NCBI RefSeq assembly: GCF_000313135.1
Contig: NW_004457568.1
Coordinates: forward strand, 114,444-128,237
DNA length: 13,794 nt
Direction: 5' to 3'
DNA from: Acanthamoeba castellanii str. Neff
Lineage: Eukaryota; Discosea; Longamoebia; Acanthamoebidae
Positions 1 to 7,365 of this stretch are shown here, piece after piece (position 1 is the stretch's first letter; each line of letters starts with the position of its first letter). Made by a program: the position numbers and the translations under genes. The notes below the pieces were generated by a model. That model was given only the letters and a program-made list of their open reading frames with translations, was not told the DNA's origin and did not search any database.

Positions 1-371
1 CTTCATCAAGCGAGCCCAAATGCTGTTCACGGCTGCTGATGAAGGTGTGAACTTGATGGCAGCCCCTTCCCAAGTCGTTCGCCATGACCTTAGCTCGCGC
101 TTGTGACCACCAGACGATTCGGGAGAGCTGAGCTTTGAGGAGGTCAAGGAGCTGCTGCCAACGCTCGACGTGGACGCCAAGACTGATGAAGAGGTACTCA
201 CTCCTGCACCTCCCCCACCACTTTCATTGCAGTCGAGAGACGTCACTCACCATCCGGCCTCAGGTGCGGCGAGTGATGAACGCGCTGGACAAGGACGCGT
301 CCGGAACCATCTCCTTTGAGGAGTTCGTCAACCTGCTCTTCTGCCTTATCTACGGCATTGCCCTCGAGTGA
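1..371 (+). CDS. EF-hand calcium-binding protein, C-terminal part
   Basis: Three exons are visible: 1-44 (cut by the window edge), 114-193 and 264-371, separated by GT-AG introns of 69 and 70 bases; the stop is TGA at 369-371. The joined reading shows two canonical 12-residue EF-hand loops. The first, DEDDSGELSFEE, is split by the first intron after its second residue. The second, DKDASGTISFEE, lies entirely in the last exon. Each has Asp at positions 1 and 3, Ser at 5, the invariant Gly at 6, a hydrophobic residue at 8 and Glu at 12, so both should bind calcium. The protein ends shortly after the second loop with a hydrophobic helix (LLFCLIYGIALE). Two paired EF-hands at the C-terminus fit a calmodulin- or calcineurin-B-like regulator, or a larger EF-hand enzyme; the missing N-terminus prevents a choice. 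Confidence 0.85.
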
Positions 372-580
372 CTCGATGGATAGACTTGACCGACATGCAA
401 GTACCCCTTGCCCCCAAGTGGTGCCGTTCTTAATTATTCAGCCCAACAAGCCAAGGTCTTCTTTTTTTTTGTTTTTTTGGCATTCTCTGCATTCCACCGC
501 CGCACAGGAACAAGAGCGCGTTGCACCAGCCGAACGGTCGTCTTCTGCGACTCTCTCGATCTGCGGCCGTTCGAGTGGAG

Positions 581-668
581 GAGGAGATCAGGGGTTCTGG
601 CGCTTCATGATGGGAGCTGCAATAGCATGCACGCAGGACAGGGTACTGTCGCCGCGACCCGGAGCTAA
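581..668 (+). promoter_or_regulatory. 88-bp conserved 5' block, copy A
   Basis: From gaggagatcagggg to cggagctaa, this block is the same length as 2812-2899 and differs at only three positions. The sequences around it have diverged by many substitutions and indels. It lies about 360 bp before the copy A start. Two of the three differences would change amino acids in the one open frame, so constraint on protein coding is unlikely. A shared promoter or 5' UTR element is the simplest reading, but that is inference. Confidence 0.45.
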
Positions 669-920
669 CATCGAAATTGTGTTATTGTGTTGCGCCAGGC
701 CAGGCCGTTGCCCGTGCGGCCGGACTTGGCCCAAGGCGTCAATGTCTCGGTGGCCACCAAGAACACCCAACACCCCACCACGCCAGCACTGGACCAGCCT
801 GGCCCGAAAGCGGGGTCCCAAGGAAAACTTTTCCAGATGCGTGTGCGATCTTGGCCACTGCGGCAAAGTGCGGCCCAATCACACCCGAAGCTGATCCCTG
901 AGGTGCGGCACTTCGCATAA
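669..920. other. 252-bp segment present only upstream of copy A
   Basis: The duplicated flank is interrupted here: copy A has agcTAA, then 252 bases ending ...cgcaTAA, then gagcggtacggcg, whereas copy B reads agcTAA directly followed by aagcgtacggcg. The TAA repeat at both ends could be a 3-bp target-site duplication from an insertion, or a 3-bp microhomology at a deletion in copy B. Terminal inverted repeats are not convincing (cgaa near both ends only), and no gene is recognised inside. Confidence 0.4.
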
Positions 921-1026
921 GAGCGGTACGGCGCACTCGCTGCTAGTCACTTGCTGAGAAAGAGCTCAGACCGAGACACCACTCACCACCCTCACCTCCA
1001 CCAGCCCGGTAGAAGAAGTAGCAAAA

Positions 1027-2519
1027 ATGGCCGCCAAGATCACTCTTCTCTTCATCGCCACCCTCGTCGCCGCAGTGGTGGCCCAGGACCCGACCTCCTA
1101 CATCACCGCCTACCCCGCCCGTTCTGTTGTAGGTGCCGTACCTCATCTCACCACCCTCTTCTCCTTCATCTACACCAACTCCGTTGCAAGCCAGAAAAAA
1201 TAACCTCCTCGTTTGATTTCTGGTCTGGTCTGATGATCAGGGTGCGGAGATTCGCCGTTCAACCTGACCATGCAGGCGTGGCAGGTCGAGCCCTGCACCT
1301 ACGTCATCAAGTACTCCATCTACGGCCGCCCGGGCATTTCCGACTTTGGCTTCAGGTACGCGGCGACCAGGAATTGGGGGGGGGGGCAAAAAGCGAAAGC
1401 GAAGGAAAAGAGCGAAGCCGACGCTAAACCCAACCCAACCAACAACAAAAAACAGTCTTTCTCCCAACGCTGGGCGCACCATCACCGTTTCCGGCTGTTC
1501 CTCCAACTCCTGGTACGCCACGGTCTTTCTTTTTCCTTTACATTTTTCCTCTAAAAGAAGTATGTTCGATGGTCGACCTGCGCAGGTCGTCGTCGGGAGG
1601 CAACGGCAACACCTGTACGACGGACGGTCCCTACGGGGGCTGGACCGCCGACGGCTCGATGGTCAAGATCGACGAAACCAAGGGCTGCGACCAGCAGGCC
1701 ACCTTCTACGTCAAGGCCACCCTCACCACCCTCATCACCACCGGTACGTCATCTTCGCCTTCAACCCCTCAACCGTTGGCCGTGCCAACGCATGTCTTGG
1801 GCTCCTCCTGATCTCGATCTCACTGACCAACACCAACACCAACAACACCAACAACACGAACAACACCAGGGTCGACGCTGGCGTTGAAGGCGGGGAGCTA
1901 CTGCTGGACGTGCGATAATGCGCCCTACGGCTTCGGCCCGGCCACATCGTGCACGTCGCCCTCGCCCACCGCCTCGTTGTCGCCCTCTCGCACCCCGTCG
2001 CCCTCCACCGTGCCCCCTTCGGCCACGCCCTCCATCTCCGCGTCGCCTTCCCGCCCGGCCACGCCCTCCATCTCCGCCTCGCCCTCGTCCGCCGTGTCTC
2101 CCTCCATCTCCGTGTCGCGCACGCCGTCGCCCTCCGTCTCGGCCACGCCCTCCATCTCGGCCACCGCCTCGCCGTCGACCTTCATTTCGCCGCCTTCGCT
2201 CCCGCCGTCGCCCTCCGGCTCGCCGTCGGCCGCGCTCTCGGTGTCGCCGTCGCCGCCGATCCTGTCCCAGTCGGAGGGCGGCGCGTCGAGCGGCGCGATC
2301 GCCGGTGGCGTGGTGGGCGGCATCGCCGGCGTGGGCGCCGCGGGCGCAGTGCTGGCCGGCGCGGGCTACCTGGTCCACCGCATGATGAACAAGCCGCCGG
2401 CCCCGGCCGCCCTCACGTCGGCCTTTGACGGCGTCGCCGACAACGCAGGCGGCGTCAATGCGCTCTTCGTCGACCAGGCCTCCATGCAGCCCAACCCGCT
2501 CTTCGCCGAGGTGCCCTAA
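1027..2519 (+). CDS. Secreted, membrane-anchored Cys-rich/Ser-Pro-rich surface protein (copy A)
   Basis: Five exons join in phase to a 361-residue product: 1027-1132, 1241-1355, 1456-1512, 1586-1743 and 1870-2519. The start sits in aaaaATGGCC. Residues 1-19 (MAAKITLLFIATLVAAVVA) form a classic signal peptide, with likely cleavage before Gln20. Residues 20-173 form an ectodomain with eight cysteines, enough for four disulfides, including a YCWTC motif. I do not recognise the fold. Residues 174-280 are a Ser/Pro-rich stalk built on PSISASPS-like repeats, probably heavily O-glycosylated. Residues 286-313 are a Gly/Ala-rich hydrophobic segment with GxxxG spacing, followed by HR, which I read as a single membrane span. 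A tail of about 48 residues ends NPLFAEVP. The topology suggests a type I surface protein, perhaps in adhesion or the cell coat; its function is unknown. Copy B downstream is its tandem paralogue. Confidence 0.8.
1775..1813 (+). other. Conserved segment inside intron 4 (copy A)
   Basis: Most intron sequence differs between the two copies, yet about 35 bases in intron 4 (cgtgccaacgcatgtcttgg, then gct[t]cctcctgatc) are almost unchanged at 3833-3872 in copy B. It could be a splicing or expression element, or simply a stretch not yet eroded since duplication. Confidence 0.35.
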
Positions 2520-3011
2520 GCTGGCGTGGATGAAAGTGCCTAGGCCTGTTCATTCTCCTGTTGTTGTACAAAGTTTTCAAAAGAAACACTTGGTTTTTGT
2601 CTGTACACAACGTAGAGAAAGTGAGAGAGACCAGTTGTTGTCCAACGAGGAGTGGTCCTCACTCAAACTCCCCTCGTGCTCTTTTTCTTTTGCTGCTTTT
2701 TCGTTGGCATTCTTAGCATTCCACGGCCGCACAGGAGCACAAGCGCGTTGCCCAAGCCGAACGGTCATCCTCTGCGACTCTCTCTCTCTCTCTCAATAAG
2801 CGGCCATTGGCGAGGAGATCAGGGGTTCTGGCGCTTCATGATGGGAGCTGCAATAGTATGCGCGCAGGACAGGGTACTGTCGCCTCGACCCGGAGCTAAA
2901 AGCGTACGGCGCGCCAAGGCAGGTCATTGCATCTCTGCTGACAGAGCTCAGACCTCGACTCACTTCCCACCAGCCCAAGAAGAAGCAGCCCCTTTGGGAC
3001 CCAACGAAAAA
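2520..3011. other. Intergenic region between copies A and B
   Basis: I see no gene in these 492 bases. The left 170 bases presumably hold the copy A 3' UTR; no AATAAA is visible. From about 2704 the sequence is the duplicated 5' flank, with a (CT)n run at 2778-2794 that is absent from copy A. The 88-bp block follows at 2812-2899, then a short leader before the copy B start. Confidence 0.6.
2812..2899 (+). promoter_or_regulatory. 88-bp conserved 5' block, copy B
   Basis: This is the counterpart of 581-668, with three differences in 88 bases (two transitions and one transversion). It lies 112 bp upstream of the copy B start codon, against about 360 bp for copy A. If it is a promoter element, its distance to the start differs between the genes. 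Confidence 0.45.
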
Positions 3012-4786
3012 ATGGCCACCAAGATCACTCTTCTCTTCATCGCCACCCTCGTCGCCGCAGTAGTCGCCCAGGACCCGACCTCCTACATCACCGCCTACCC
3101 CGCCCGTTCCGTTGTAGGTGCCGTTCCTCATCTCCGCCTCTCCCCTCCTTCCTCGACACCACCGCTCTCTTCGTTCTTTTTACGTGCCCTGGAGTAGCGG
3201 ACCAATCAAAAAAGGTGCCCAGTGCTGGGAGAAAAATAACCTCCGCGTTTCGTTTGTGGACTCTGCTACTCGCCAGGATGCGGAGGCTCGCCGTTCAACC
3301 TGACCATGCAGGCGTGGCAGGTCGAGCCCTGCACCTACGTCATCAAGTACTCCATCTACGGCCGCCCGGGGATCTCCGACTTTGGCTTCAGGTACGCGGC
3401 TACCGGTCGGTTTTGTGACAACACAGCACGACCATGAACCATGACCTCAACCCAACAAACAGTCTTCCTCGCAACTCGGCCCGTACCATCACCGTTTCCG
3501 GCTGTTCCTCCAACTCCTGGTACAGTGAAGCTCTTTTGTGCGAAACATGATTTTGTTTAATGGGCTGCTAATTCTGAAGCCCACAAAGGTCGTCGTCGGG
3601 AGGCAGGGGCAACACCTGTACGACGGACGGCCCCTACGGGGGCTGGACCGCCGACGGCTCGATGGTCAAGATCGACGAAACCAAGGGCTGCGATCAGCGG
3701 GCCACCTTCTACGTCAAGGCCAACCTCACCACCCTCATCACTACCGGTACGTAGCCAACCAACCTTTACTTTACATTCTCTTTGATTTCAACGTCATCTT
3801 CGTTCTCGCGTCATCTTCATCAACTCTCAATGGTTGGTCGTGCCAACGCATGTCTTGGGCTTCCTCCTGATCACTTGCCTCGCTGTGTTGCTGTTTGTTG
3901 CGAAACAACACCAGGGTCGACGCTGGCGTTGAAGGCGGCGACCCGCTGCTGGACGTGCGAGAAGGCGCCCTACGGCTTCGGCCCTGCCAAGTCGTGCCCG
4001 TCGCCCTCGAGATCGCCCTCGCATTCGCCTTGCCGCCCGGCCAAGCCCTCCAGCTCTCCGTCGCACTCGCCGTGCCGCCCGGCCAAGCCCTCCAGCTCTC
4101 CGTCTCATTCGCCGTGCCGCCCGACCAAGCCCTCCAGCTCTCCGTCGCACTCGCCGTGCCGCCCGGCTAAGCCCTCCATCTCTCCGTCTCATTCGCCGTG
4201 CCGCCCGGCCAAGCCCTCCAGCTCTCCGTCGCACTCGCCGTGCCGCCCGGCCAAGCCCTCCAGCTCTCCGTCGCACTCGCCGTGCCGCTCGGCTACGCCC
4301 TCCGTCTCCGCCGCTCCCTCCCGCTCGGCCACGCCGTCCATCTCCGTGTCGCGCACGCCCAGCGCCTCGCCCAGCGCTTCATCCGCCGCGTCGCCCTCCA
4401 GTTCGCCACGCCCTCCATCTCCGCCTCGCCCTCGTCCGCCGTGTCGCCCTCCATCTCCGTGTCGCGCACTCCGTCGCCCACCGTCTCGGCCACGCCCTCC
4501 ACCTCGACCACTCCCACTGCCACGCAGTCGCCGACCTCGTCGCCCTCCATCTCCGTGTCGCCGTCCAGCTCGGTCACGCCGTCCATCTCCGTGTCGCGCA
4601 CGCCGACGCCCACCGTCTCGCCGTCGCCCTCCACCTCGGCCACGCCCACCGCCTCGCCCTCGCCCACCGCCTCGCCCTCGGCCGTACCCCCGTCGCCCTC
4701 CGGCTCGCCGATCCTGTCCCGGAGGGCCAATTAGGGCGCAGTTCTTCTTTGTACATAAAAATAATATACAGAATAAAATAATGTAA
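3012..4786 (+). CDS. Surface-protein paralogue (copy B), frameshifted and without membrane anchor
   Basis: Exons 3012-3117, 3277-3391, 3463-3519, 3589-3746 and 3915-4786 join in phase to about 435 residues. The signal peptide (MATKITLLFIATLVAAVVA) and all eight ectodomain cysteines match copy A. The stalk begins with seven 14-residue repeats of the SHSPCRPAKPSSSP type (residues about 181-278), each adding a Cys and basic residues. Near 4400-4407 (agttcgccacg, where one g appears to be missing) the open frame departs from the copy A-like Ser/Pro frame. From about residue 309 the product is Arg/Pro-rich and ends at TAA 4784-4786. The copy A-like frame continues to TAG 4732-4734. In neither frame is there a membrane span, because homology to copy A ends just after ccgatcctgtccc. 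This could be a secreted derivative or a decaying copy; a sequence error at the frameshift is possible. Confidence 0.65.
3833..3872 (+). other. Conserved segment inside intron 4 (copy B)
   Basis: This is the counterpart of 1775-1813 in copy A. It contains cgtgccaacgcatgtcttgg followed by gcttcctcctgatc, with a one-base indel relative to copy A, inside an otherwise divergent intron. Confidence 0.35.
4019..4312 (+). repeat. In-frame 42-bp tandem array, seven units
   Basis: The tgccgc core recurs every 42 bases (4031, 4073, 4115, 4157, 4199, 4241, 4283). Each unit encodes 14 residues of the form SHSPCRPAKPSSSP. Variation is slight: PTK in unit 3, a PSIS end in unit 4, and CRSATPS in the last, which grades into the copy A-type stalk. 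Copy A lacks the Cys-Arg units, so the array expanded after duplication. The period keeps the frame, so units can be gained or lost without disrupting the protein. Confidence 0.9.
4772..4777 (+). terminator. AATAAA poly(A) signal for copy B
   Basis: A canonical AATAAA lies in an AT-rich tract after the TAG at 4732 and just before the TAA at 4784. If it works for copy B, the transcript ends within tens of bases of the PARG start codon, so the two genes are packed very tightly. Confidence 0.5.
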
Positions 4787-4827
4787 AGATAAAAAGATAA
4801 AAGATAAAAAGATAAAAAGATAAAAAG
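4785..4827 (+). repeat. GATAAAA(A) tandem repeat before PARG
   Basis: Five consecutive agataaaa(a) units run directly up to the PARG ATG at 4828. The tract is A-rich in an otherwise GC-rich region. It must form the PARG leader or lie at its transcription start, given the 41-bp gap after the copy B stop at 4786. Confidence 0.75.
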
Positions 4828-7226
4828 ATGGAGGAGACGTTGGGAGGGACGAGGGTGCGGCTGCCGCACTACGGCGAAGAGAACCGTGCGGCCTCACGAA
4901 GCTGGGGCTCGCATGTGGTGAACGTCGTGCAGCGGCGCCTGCCCGACCTGCCCGCCCTTCTCCACGGTGCCCCCTCCTCATAATGCCGTCGTCAGTCAGC
5001 GCGCACGCATGGGTAGCTGACCGCCAGGACCTGGGTCACCGGCGCTGGGGCAGCCCTGGCCGACATCGCTGGGGCGGAGGAGGTGTGCGGCGATGGCCTG
5101 CGCACCTTGCTCACCCCCGCGATGGTGGCCGACGACGACTTGAACGGAAGCGCCGTAGGGGGAGGCTTGCAGAGCCTGCTCTTGGCACGCCGCGCGCGGG
5201 ACTCGACGCCCGCTCTCGCCCCGGGTACACTCTCGAACGCGTCGGCGTTGTGCTCGACACAGTGTACACTGATCGTAGGTGGGTAGAAAAAAGGCCTGAC
5301 ACGACCCTACTACTACGATACGCCCTTGCAGAAGGGGTGGCCCGCTTCTACGGCGAGGTGCTGCCGGCCATGCAGCGACTGGCGCTACGCATCGCCGAGC
5401 TGTTTCCCGACCCACAAGCAACCCACTCGATCCCGCTCATGCTGCCTCAGCACCACACCACCGTCACGCTCACCCAGGTCCGTTGCGCGACGTGTGTGCG
5501 ATGTGTGCGTGTGCGGTGGTGCGTGTGCGTGTGCGTGTGCGTGTGCGTGTGCGTGTCGTGCCCTGATTGACACAGAACATAGGAGGAGTGCGGCAGCTTG
5601 CTGTCCAACTCGTTCTTCGGGACACTGTGGCACCGGCCATCGCTCTACAATCCGGTGCGAAGCAGCTGCTCACTTCGCTTCACGTTCGTTCATCAGCTTC
5701 ATCAGCGTCTCAATTGTCGGTGGCACACACACGCGCGCTCAGGGTGTCGGCTTCCCGCAATTCGATCTGCAAACGCTCGTGGCTTGCGGCGGTGGCCCAG
5801 GCCTCTCCACCCTGCGGTGTCTTCTCCACTACTTTGAGCGATTGGCCCTGAACGGTACAGTCGCGTCTATTCGTTCGTTGTCGGCGACACTGCCGTGTGC
5901 GTGTGCGTGTGCGTGGTGCGTGTGTGTGTGTGTTGTGTGTGTGTTGTCGCGCTGAGAGGTTGGCCCGACAGTGCCCGAGGGCAGTATCACGTTCAGGCGC
6001 CACTTCCTCAGCAGGGCTGAGACGTCCGACTGGGCCACCAGCGACCGACCACTGCGGCGAATCGTGGTGGAGCCCAAGGCCAACCTCGAAGACTCTCCCT
6101 GCCCCTATCTCGTCGACTTTGCCAACGCCTACGTCGGCGGCGGCACGCTCACCGGGGTGCACACCACACACACACCACACACGACACACACCGCACACAC
6201 TGCACACACCACACACACACACACACAGTTGGTTTTAGCACACCACACTTGCTCTTTGCTCACTGTGCTCTCAATGCGGATTTGTTCAGGCGTGCATGCA
6301 AGAAGAGATACTCTTCGCCACCCGACCCGAGTGCTTGGTCTCACTGTACGCGCGGCCGCGCTCGTTCTTCTTCAAACTCCAGTTTGCGCGCTTGATGACC
6401 ACCTCTTCTTGTCGACAGGCTGTTTTGCTCGCGGCTCGAAGACAACGAGGTGCTGTGCATCAAGGGCGCCGAGCGGTACAGCCTGCACTCGGGCTACGGG
6501 CATACCTTCAAGTGGAAGGCCGACCACAGCGACGCCACGCCCAGGTTTCGAGACTCACACCACTGCGCACTTCCCAGTCCAACTGATATATTTATTGAGT
6601 GCAGGGACGACAAAGGGCGGAGGGAGCGCACGCTGGTGGTGATGGACGCCGAGCAGGTCTCGGGTGCCATTCATGACTGGAAGCTGCACGTCGATCGCGA
6701 CCTGCGCAAAGCCTACGCCGGGTTCCATTTCGCTGTCGACGCCGATGAAGGCGAGGAGGCCGCGGGACCGATCGCCACCGGCAACTGGGGCTGCGGAGGT
6801 GCGGGCGTGCGTGCTCAATGCACTCGACCAGCATGATCGCTCACGTGTGCCGCTTTTGAGGGCTGACGTTGCTTCTGTTGCGGCCAACACAGCGTTTGGT
6901 GGCGACAAGTCGTTGAAGGTGATGCAGCAGATGATGGCCGCCTCGCAGGCCGGGCGAGACCTGGTCTACCACGCCTTTGGCACCACCTACCGCGGGCGGC
7001 TGCTGGCCGAGTGGATCGACGAGCTGCAGGGCCTGGTGGCGGCCCGCCAGCTCACAGTTGGTGACTGTCTCCTCCCCAGTAAAGCCAATGTTAGCAGCAT
7101 CTCAATCTCCTGCTACCGACTCACCATTCTCTCATGCCTCTAGGCGAGCTCTACCGCGCCATCATCGAAGCTACGCCAGGCACCAACCTCTTTCAAGTTG
7201 TACACACAGCCTACGCCGGCCAATAG
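4828..7226 (+). CDS. PARG: Poly(ADP-ribose) glycohydrolase (PARG)
   Basis: This enzyme cleaves the ribose-ribose bonds of poly(ADP-ribose) chains made by PARPs, releasing ADP-ribose, usually in the nucleus. Eleven exons join in phase to 483 residues: 4828-4966, 5054-5224, 5332-5477, 5583-5654, 5743-5854, 5972-6156, 6290-6345, 6419-6544, 6605-6798, 6893-7060 and 7144-7226. The family signature GGG-X7-QEE is complete: GGG at residues 269-271 and QEE at 279-281, split by intron 6, with the second Glu as catalytic acid. Other family landmarks are LLSNSFFGTL (helical domain), VDFANAYVGGG, GAERYSLHSGYG (Tyr320 as substrate-clasp tyrosine), ATGNWGCGAFGGD (393-405) and LTVGELY near the end. The length suits a compact, plant-type PARG without the long N-terminal region of animal isoforms. 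The start follows the GATAAAA tract; the first two exons are the least certain. The protein looks intact and active. Confidence 0.93.
5515..5556 (+). repeat. (GTGTGC)n microsatellite in PARG intron 3
   Basis: An imperfect gcgtgt repeat occupies most of intron 3 (5478-5582). Apparent open frames through it are simple alternating residues and are not genes. Confidence 0.85.
5894..5947 (+). repeat. (GTGTGC)n/(GT)n microsatellite in PARG intron 5
   Basis: An imperfect gtgtgc tract grades into pure gt near the middle of intron 5 (5855-5971). Confidence 0.85.
6158..6228 (+). repeat. (CA)n-rich tract in PARG intron 6
   Basis: About 70 bases of imperfect cacacaccacac follow the donor site in intron 6 (6157-6289). 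This intron separates the GGG and QEE halves of the PARG signature. The repeat is on the opposite strand phase to those in introns 3 and 5. Confidence 0.85.
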
Positions 7227-7296
7227 TAGCACCCAGCCGAGGCGAGGTGCAACAGGGCACGCTGGTTCATCGAAGACTCCAGATCTCAAGGTACTT

Positions 7297-7307
7297 GGTT
7301 CGATCCC
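7297..7307 (+). promoter_or_regulatory. Pol III B box (in T arm), upstream of the A box
   Basis: GGTTCGATCCC matches the B-box consensus. Because the gene is permuted, the B box lies about 50 bases before the A box instead of after it, so normal TFIIIC geometry is inverted. Confidence 0.65.
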
Positions 7308-7323
7308 AAGGCCGGGCACCAAA

Positions 7324-7346
7324 TGCGCGCACCATGGTGTTGCGCA
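7324..7346 (+). other. Hairpin in the spacer between the tRNA parts
   Basis: The 28-base spacer (7319-7346) begins with CCA directly after the discriminator base. It then folds as TGCGC (7324-7328) pairing with GCGCA (7342-7346), enclosing CAC-CATG-GTG (7330-7339). The stem ends exactly at the base before the mature 5' end, so it would stack against the acceptor stem and mark both processing sites. Confidence 0.6.
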
Positions 7347-7353
7347 GCCCGGC

Positions 7354-7365
7354 TAGCTCATTCGG
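7354..7365 (+). promoter_or_regulatory. Pol III A box (in D arm)
   Basis: TAGCTCATTCGG fits the A-box consensus except for T at tRNA position 15, where a purine is usual. It is downstream of the B box because of the permutation. Confidence 0.55.

Larger units (their letters stand above)
372..1026. other. Intergenic region upstream of surface-protein copy A
   Basis: I see no gene in these 655 bases. They hold a T-rich tract (about 461-478), the left part of the duplicated 5' flank that recurs upstream of copy B (from about 474), an 88-bp near-identical block (581-668), and a 252-bp stretch present only here (669-920). Immediately before the copy A start the sequence is purine-rich (gaagaagtagcaaaa). 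No TATA box is obvious. Confidence 0.6.
474..2282 (+). repeat. Tandem gene duplication, unit A
   Basis: This unit holds the 5' flank and most of surface-protein copy A, and recurs as unit B at about 2704-4727. Matching landmarks in the same order are: gcattc...gcattccac with cgcacagga in the flank, the 88-bp block, gagctcagacc before the start codon, and all five exons. Exon lengths 1-4 are identical in the two units (106, 115, 57 and 158 bases). Homology stops just after ccgatcctgtccc in the last exon. Boundaries are approximate because they were judged by eye. Confidence 0.85.
2704..4727 (+). repeat. Tandem gene duplication, unit B
   Basis: This is the second copy of the unit described at 474-2282, in the same orientation. 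Relative to unit A it lacks the 252-bp segment in the flank, has different intron lengths (159, 71, 69 and 168 versus 108, 100, 73 and 126 bases), carries an expanded 42-bp coding array, and stops short of the membrane-anchor coding part. Confidence 0.85.

Noticed and set aside
316..894. Open frame of 192 residues upstream of copy A
   Set aside because: It starts inside the EF-hand exon in another frame, crosses the duplicated 5' flank, and its differences from the copy B counterpart change amino acids without sign of coding constraint.
1761..2378. Long antisense and alternate-frame open frames across the Ser/Pro-rich exons (also 3827-4869 minus)
   Set aside because: These are GC-rich codon shadows (Arg/Gly- or Asp/Glu-rich) with no start context, splice support or recognisable domain; the plus-strand frame has a signal peptide and in-phase exons.
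4019..4312. CRISPR-like array of 42-bp repeats
   Set aside because: The units are directly adjacent with no spacers, lie in frame in an exon, and encode a repeating peptide in an evidently eukaryotic gene.
6129..6344. Cys/Val-rich open frames through the CA/TG tracts
   Set aside because: They are translations of dinucleotide repeats within introns.
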